From DASUPK01 sp036265435 (GTDB lineage: Bacteria; Actinomycetota; Thermoleophilia; Solirubrobacterales; 70-9), in NCBI GenBank assembly GCA_036265435.1, contig DATAPB010000253.1:1-9256 (forward strand): a stretch of DNA of 9,256 nucleotides, in the 5' to 3' direction. The translations under genes were made by a program, and so were the position numbers. This document shows, piece after piece, positions 5,866-9,256 of this stretch. The notes under the pieces are model-generated. The model did not search any database. It saw only the letters and a list, made by a program, of their open reading frames with translations, and was not told where the DNA came from. Position 1 is the stretch's first letter; each line of letters begins with the position of its first letter.

Positions 5866-7107
5866 CTAAAGGCCCTGGGCTGCCGCCTGGGCCGTCGCCG
5901 ACGACATCGAGCCGATCAGGCTGTAGGCAACTCCGCCGCGCTGGAAGCGGATCAAAGTCCCGAGGGGCGTCTGGAGCTCCTCGCCCTGAACGCCGTTGAT
6001 CGAGACGGCAGGCAGTGACACCTGGCTCTGGTCGCCGCTCGAGGCCTGCTCGGTGTCCGCCGGCTGCTCGAGCACAACGATGCCGTCGAGGCCGACGCCA
6101 TATGTGACGAGCGCCGCCGGCTGATCACCGCTGTGGATCAACCTGACCTCGTTCCGGGAGCGGCCGGCAAGCGAGTCGGGAGCCGCCAGCTTGAAGGAGA
6201 CGCTCTTTTGGACCTGATCGAGCCCGGTGACGGGAGGGCGCTCGGCCTTCCCACCCTGCTGGTCGCCTCCGTTCTGCTCGCCGGGCACGCTGCTCTTGGT
6301 CAGGTCCATGACCTTGGCGCCCGACGGCGGAGCGACGTCGAAGACTGATGAGGAGACCGGCCCATAGGAGATGTCGGTGACCTTCAGCTCGATGACCGGC
6401 GAGCTGTCGCCCTTCGCGTACACCGCTACCCGGAGCGGCGAGCCGTGGATCGCATCCCAGGCCAACTCCGCGCCGCCCACCAGGCCGCCATTCTGCTTCG
6501 GCTCGATTCGGACCGTGTACGCCGGACGCCCGGCGACATCCGAGGGTTGCGCGCCGCTTATCGAGGCATGCTCCATCACCTTCGTCAGCTGCTTCTGGAT
6601 CTCGGCGACAGACGGTGGCTGCTCCTTCATGGCGGCGCCGGAATCCTGCTTGTCGCCGGCGGGAAGGTCCGCCTTGTAGACGGTGTTGGTTCCAGAGTCG
6701 AAGAGAGTGACCTGATGCCCGTCGGAGAGCAGTTGCGCGTCGCTCGTCGCGCCCCCCTTGCTGGCGTCTGCCTGCAGCTCGAGGCGAAGGTGCCCATCCG
6801 AGGAAGCCCAGAGCCGGCCGGAAGCCCCGCTCAGAAGCGGGCTGCCTCCCTGGACGTCGGCGCTGCTGACCAGGTGGTTCGTGAACTCGATCCTCGCCGT
6901 GACGCCCTGCACCTGGGGGGCCGCGAGCGCGTCGTGAATGGCGACTGGAAGATCCTTGGGCGGCGGTGTCGAACCTCCGCCCGTCGCGGCCAGAGCAAGG
7001 GCCGTCCCGCCTGCGCCGATCGCCACCACTGCTGCGCACAGTGCCAGCAGCTGCCGTGTCGAGATATGCCGCAGAAACCCGATCACCCGATCAAGGCTAC
7101 GCCTCAT
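5866..7107 (-). CDS. Membrane-anchored LolA/RseB-like extracytoplasmic protein
   Basis: The 413-residue protein has a short basic N-terminus (MRRSLDRVIGFLRHISTRQ), one hydrophobic helix at about 19-41 and a Pro/Gly linker, so it is probably an N-in protein tethered to the outer membrane face. Residues about 54-262 resemble the LolA/RseB-like fold (outer-membrane lipoprotein-sorting and MucB/RseB families): ARIEFTNHL, GRLWASSDGHLRLEL, DGHQVTLFDSGTNTVYKADL, VAGRPAYTVRIEP, ELAWDAIHGSPLRVAVYA and VSSSVFDVAPPSGAKV follow the strand order of that half-barrel. A Gly/Gln-rich linker (about 270-298) leads to a second domain (300-413) like the DUF4367-type C-terminal modules: it ends with a strand pair (TPLGTLIRFQRGGVAYSLIGS) and a short helix. 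There is no lipobox Cys. The fold binds acyl chains in characterised proteins; ligand and role here are unknown. It is the first gene of a tight operon with an ABC exporter. Start ATG has AGGAG 10 bases upstream. Confidence 0.8.
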   Translation of the reverse strand: MRRSLDRVIGFLRHISTRQLLALCAAVVAIGAGGTALALAATGGGSTPPPKDLPVAIHDALAAPQVQGVTARIEFTNHLVSSADVQGGSPLLSGASGRLWASSDGHLRLELQADASKGGATSDAQLLSDGHQVTLFDSGTNTVYKADLPAGDKQDSGAAMKEQPPSVAEIQKQLTKVMEHASISGAQPSDVAGRPAYTVRIEPKQNGGLVGGAELAWDAIHGSPLRVAVYAKGDSSPVIELKVTDISYGPVSSSVFDVAPPSGAKVMDLTKSSVPGEQNGGDQQGGKAERPPVTGLDQVQKSVSFKLAAPDSLAGRSRNEVRLIHSGDQPAALVTYGVGLDGIVVLEQPADTEQASSGDQSQVSLPAVSINGVQGEELQTPLGTLIRFQRGGVAYSLIGSMSSATAQAAAQGL

Positions 7108-7178
7108 TTCTAAGGAACTCCTGACTGTGGGCCGGAGAAAGACCGTGATCGCGGGTCGGTAAGGTCAGTAGGTTGGCC
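7108..7178. promoter_or_regulatory. Divergent intergenic region between the LolA-ABC operon and the helicase gene
   Basis: These 71 bases must contain, or lie close to, promoters for both divergent units. On the minus strand AGGAG (7118-7122) serves the LolA-like gene. On the plus strand AGG (7170-7172) sits 6 bases before the helicase ATG, and TAAGGT (7160-7165) fits a TAnnnT -10 element, which would give a very short leader. No matching -35 is evident, so promoter calls are tentative. Confidence 0.35.
7118..7122 (-). promoter_or_regulatory. Ribosome binding site of the LolA-like gene
   Basis: On the minus strand AGGAG lies 10 bases upstream of the ATG at 7107. This supports that start, which keeps the complete positively charged N-terminus before the membrane helix. 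Confidence 0.6.
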
Positions 7179-9256
7179 ATGAGTACGTCCGCGACCCAAG
7201 AGTCACCCCTGGAGCCCTTCTCCGAGCCCGTCCGGAAGTGGTTTCAGGCCTCATTTGAGGCTCCCACGCCCGCCCAGGCGGCGGGCTGGCCGGCGATCGC
7301 GTCCGGCGCGCACACGCTGATCTGCGCTCCCACGGGCTCAGGAAAGACCCTCGCGGCCTTCCTCTGGGGCATCGACCGCCTGGCCCGCGAGCCAGAGCGG
7401 CTCGGCTCGGGCGTGCGGATCGTCTACGTCTCGCCGCTCAAGGCGCTCTCCTACGACATCGAGCGCAACCTGCGGGCGCCGCTGCAGGGAATCGGCGCAC
7501 CGATCTCGGTCGCCCTCCGCACCGGCGACACGCCTCAGTCCGAGCGGCGCGCGATGCGCCGCGAGCCGCCGGACATCCTGATCACCACCCCCGAATCGCT
7601 CTATCTGATGATCAGCTCGCAGGCGCGAGAGATCCTCACCGGTGTCGAGGCCGTGATCATCGACGAGATCCACGCCGTTGCCCCATCGAAGCGCGGCTCC
7701 CACCTCGCGCTGACGATGGAGCGGCTGGAGCAGCTGGTCAGGCGCGGCTCGGACCAGCCGGAGCTGACCGAGGATGCGGACCGCACGCGCGAGATCCAGA
7801 GGATCGGCCTCTCCGCGACGCAGCGGCCGCTCGAGCGGATCGGCGACTTCCTCGTCGGAGCGGGGAGAGAGTGCGAGATCGTCGACGCCTCCGAGCCCAA
7901 GCAGCTCGACCTCGAGATCGTGGTGCCGGTCGAGGACATGGTTGAGCCGAGCCCGCTCGACAACAAGCGCCGCGACGGCGCGGACACCGGCAAGACCCCA
8001 CCACCGAACCTCGAGCATTCCCCGGAACGCATCGACCCGGGCCCGATCGAAGCCTCGCTCGATCCGGCGACCAACACCCGCTCGATCTGGCCCGCGATCT
8101 ACCCCGAGCTGCTCCGGCTGGTCCGCGAGCACAACTCGACCATCGTCTTCGTCAACAACCGGCGTGCCGCCGAACGGATCGCCAAGCGCCTCAACGAGAT
8201 GCACAACGACGAGCTCGAGGAGGAGCTCCCAGCCACGGAGCACGCTGGAAACACCAAGAATGGTGATAAGGCGCCGCCCGAGATCGCCCGCGCCCACCAC
8301 GGCTCGCTCTCCCACGAGGAGCGGGCGCTGGTCGAGGAGCTGCTGAAGTCGGGAGAGCTCCCCTGTCTCGTCGCGACCTCGTCCCTCGAGCTCGGCATCG
8401 ACATGGGAGCCGTCGACCTGGTCATCCAGGTCGAGTCCCCCAAGTCGGTGACGCGCGGCCTCCAGCGGGTCGGCCGTGCCGGCCACACGCTGGGGGAGGT
8501 CTCGAAGGGCCGGATCTTCCCGAAGTTCCGAGCCGACCTGCTCGAGTGCGCCGTGGTCGCCCGCCGGATGCGGACCGGGGAGATCGAGGAGACGGTGATC
8601 CCCCAGAACCCACTTGACGTGCTGGCACAGCACCTGGTCTCGATGGCGGCACTCGACGAGTGGGAGGTCGACGACGTCGAGAAGCTCGTTCGCTCAGCGC
8701 AGCCCTTCTCCGAGCTCTCCCGCGAGCAGCTGGAGAACGTCCTCGACATGCTCGACGGCCGCTATCCGTCCGAGAGGTTCGCCGAGTTGCGGCCGCGGAT
8801 CGTCTGGGACCGCACCAAGGGCACGATGCGCGGGCGCCCCGGCGCCCGCCAGCTGGCCGTCGCCAACGCCGGCACGATCCCCGACCGCGGGCTCTATGGC
8901 GTCCACCTGCCGGACGGCCGCCGGGTCGGTGAGCTCGACGAAGAGATGGTCTACGAGGCCAGGCCCGGCCAGACCTTCCTGCTGGGCGCCAGCACCTGGC
9001 GGATCGAGGAGATCACGCGCGACCGGGTGATCGTCACCCCGGCCCCGGGCACCCCGGGCGCCGTCCCCTTCTGGCGCGGCGACGGCATCGGCCGACCGGC
9101 CGAGCTCGGCAAGGCGATCGGCGCCTTCTCCCGGGAGGCGGTCAACGCCGATCCGAAGAAGCTGGCGAAGGAGAACGACCTCGACAAGCTCGCGGCACAG
9201 AACCTCGTCAACTACCTGACCGAGCAGCAGGCGGCGACCCGGGTGGTTCCCTCCGA
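7179..9256 (+). CDS. lhr: Lhr-type superfamily 2 DNA/RNA helicase (partial, 3' end outside window)
   Basis: The frame is open from ATG 7179 to the right edge, giving 692 residues without a stop. Motifs are those of Lhr, a 3'-to-5' ATP-dependent helicase of DNA repair: Q-motif region TPAQ (30-33), Walker A APTGSGKT (50-57), SPLKAL (85-90), TTPESL (136-141), DEIH (162-165), SAT (212-214), TIVFVNNRRAAER (321-333), ATSSLELGIDMG (399-410) and QRVGRAGH (429-436). After the two RecA domains (to about 450) come the winged-helix (about 455-540) and the beginning of the Lhr-specific barrel region (DRGLYGVHLPDGRRVGELDE, 569-588). Lhr-Core is around 850 residues and full Lhr around 1500, so whether the long C-terminal extension is present cannot be told. 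A hydrophilic stretch at about 253-302 between the RecA domains looks longer than in mycobacterial or E. coli Lhr. The start has only weak AGG spacing support; an in-frame TTG at 7173 is an alternative. Confidence 0.93.
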   Translation, partial: MSTSATQESPLEPFSEPVRKWFQASFEAPTPAQAAGWPAIASGAHTLICAPTGSGKTLAAFLWGIDRLAREPERLGSGVRIVYVSPLKALSYDIERNLRAPLQGIGAPISVALRTGDTPQSERRAMRREPPDILITTPESLYLMISSQAREILTGVEAVIIDEIHAVAPSKRGSHLALTMERLEQLVRRGSDQPELTEDADRTREIQRIGLSATQRPLERIGDFLVGAGRECEIVDASEPKQLDLEIVVPVEDMVEPSPLDNKRRDGADTGKTPPPNLEHSPERIDPGPIEASLDPATNTRSIWPAIYPELLRLVREHNSTIVFVNNRRAAERIAKRLNEMHNDELEEELPATEHAGNTKNGDKAPPEIARAHHGSLSHEERALVEELLKSGELPCLVATSSLELGIDMGAVDLVIQVESPKSVTRGLQRVGRAGHTLGEVSKGRIFPKFRADLLECAVVARRMRTGEIEETVIPQNPLDVLAQHLVSMAALDEWEVDDVEKLVRSAQPFSELSREQLENVLDMLDGRYPSERFAELRPRIVWDRTKGTMRGRPGARQLAVANAGTIPDRGLYGVHLPDGRRVGELDEEMVYEARPGQTFLLGASTWRIEEITRDRVIVTPAPGTPGAVPFWRGDGIGRPAELGKAIGAFSREAVNADPKKLAKENDLDKLAAQNLVNYLTEQQAATRVVPS

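Noticed and set aside
5062..6018. 318-codon plus-strand frame across the ABC ATPase gene
   Set aside because: It spans the ATPase/LolA gene junction, has low-complexity Arg/Asp/Pro composition and no ribosome binding site; the minus strand carries all ABC motifs.
7338..8633. 431-codon open frame on the minus strand opposite the helicase
   Set aside because: Its translation is Arg/Asp/Leu-rich with no recognisable motif, and the plus strand encodes every SF2 helicase motif in order. Long antisense frames are common in GC-rich genes.
4079..9256. Defence or novel immune system built from the helicase and the ABC/LolA genes
   Set aside because: The helicase is divergent from the ABC operon, matches the housekeeping repair helicase Lhr, and no nuclease, methyltransferase or sensor domain accompanies it.
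1..9256. tRNA, rRNA, riboswitch or CRISPR array
   Set aside because: Almost all bases are in well-supported genes, and the two spacers contain no cloverleaf, known aptamer-like pattern or regularly spaced repeats beyond the two-copy 18-bp unit.

Overview
The window is GC-rich throughout, with strong third-position G/C bias in the genes. Gene content (dTDP-rhamnose enzymes, an actinobacterial-style MMPL transporter, a LolA-like anchored protein, a BcrA-type ABC exporter and an Lhr helicase) suggests a chromosomal segment of a high-GC actinobacterium. A deep lineage such as Thermoleophilia (Solirubrobacterales-like) is my best guess. That placement is inference from gene style only; no rRNA or other marker is present.

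Layout: (1) 1-1687, plus strand, is the end of a sugar-nucleotide operon: the C-terminal tail of an unidentified protein, then rmlB and rmlC, each joined to the previous gene by a 4-base stop/start overlap. RmlB and RmlC catalyse the second and third of four steps from glucose-1-phosphate to dTDP-L-rhamnose; rmlA and rmlD are not in view. (2) 1688-1914 is a 227-base spacer holding a perfect 12-bp-stem hairpin just after rmlC, a two-copy 18-bp tandem repeat, a small GAGCTC inverted repeat and a strong Shine-Dalgarno for the next gene. (3) 1915-4074, plus strand, is a complete single-gene MMPL/RND transporter. (4) 4079-7107, minus strand, converges on it with a 4-base gap. This is a compact three-gene operon, transcribed from a LolA/RseB-like membrane-anchored extracytoplasmic protein, to a BcrA-type ABC ATPase, to an ABC-2 permease. 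(5) 7179 to the right edge, plus strand and divergent from the operon, is an Lhr-type superfamily 2 helicase cut by the window end.

The clearest functional unit is the three-gene minus-strand operon. The ATPase and permease form an exporter of unknown substrate, and the anchored protein, made in the same transcript, probably binds a lipid or lipoprotein-like ligand at the outer membrane face or senses envelope state. All genes belong to recognisable families, and I see no mobile element, CRISPR array, RNA gene or clear defence locus. The least explained DNA is the 1688-1914 spacer, and the least explained protein partnership is the LolA-like protein with the ABC exporter.
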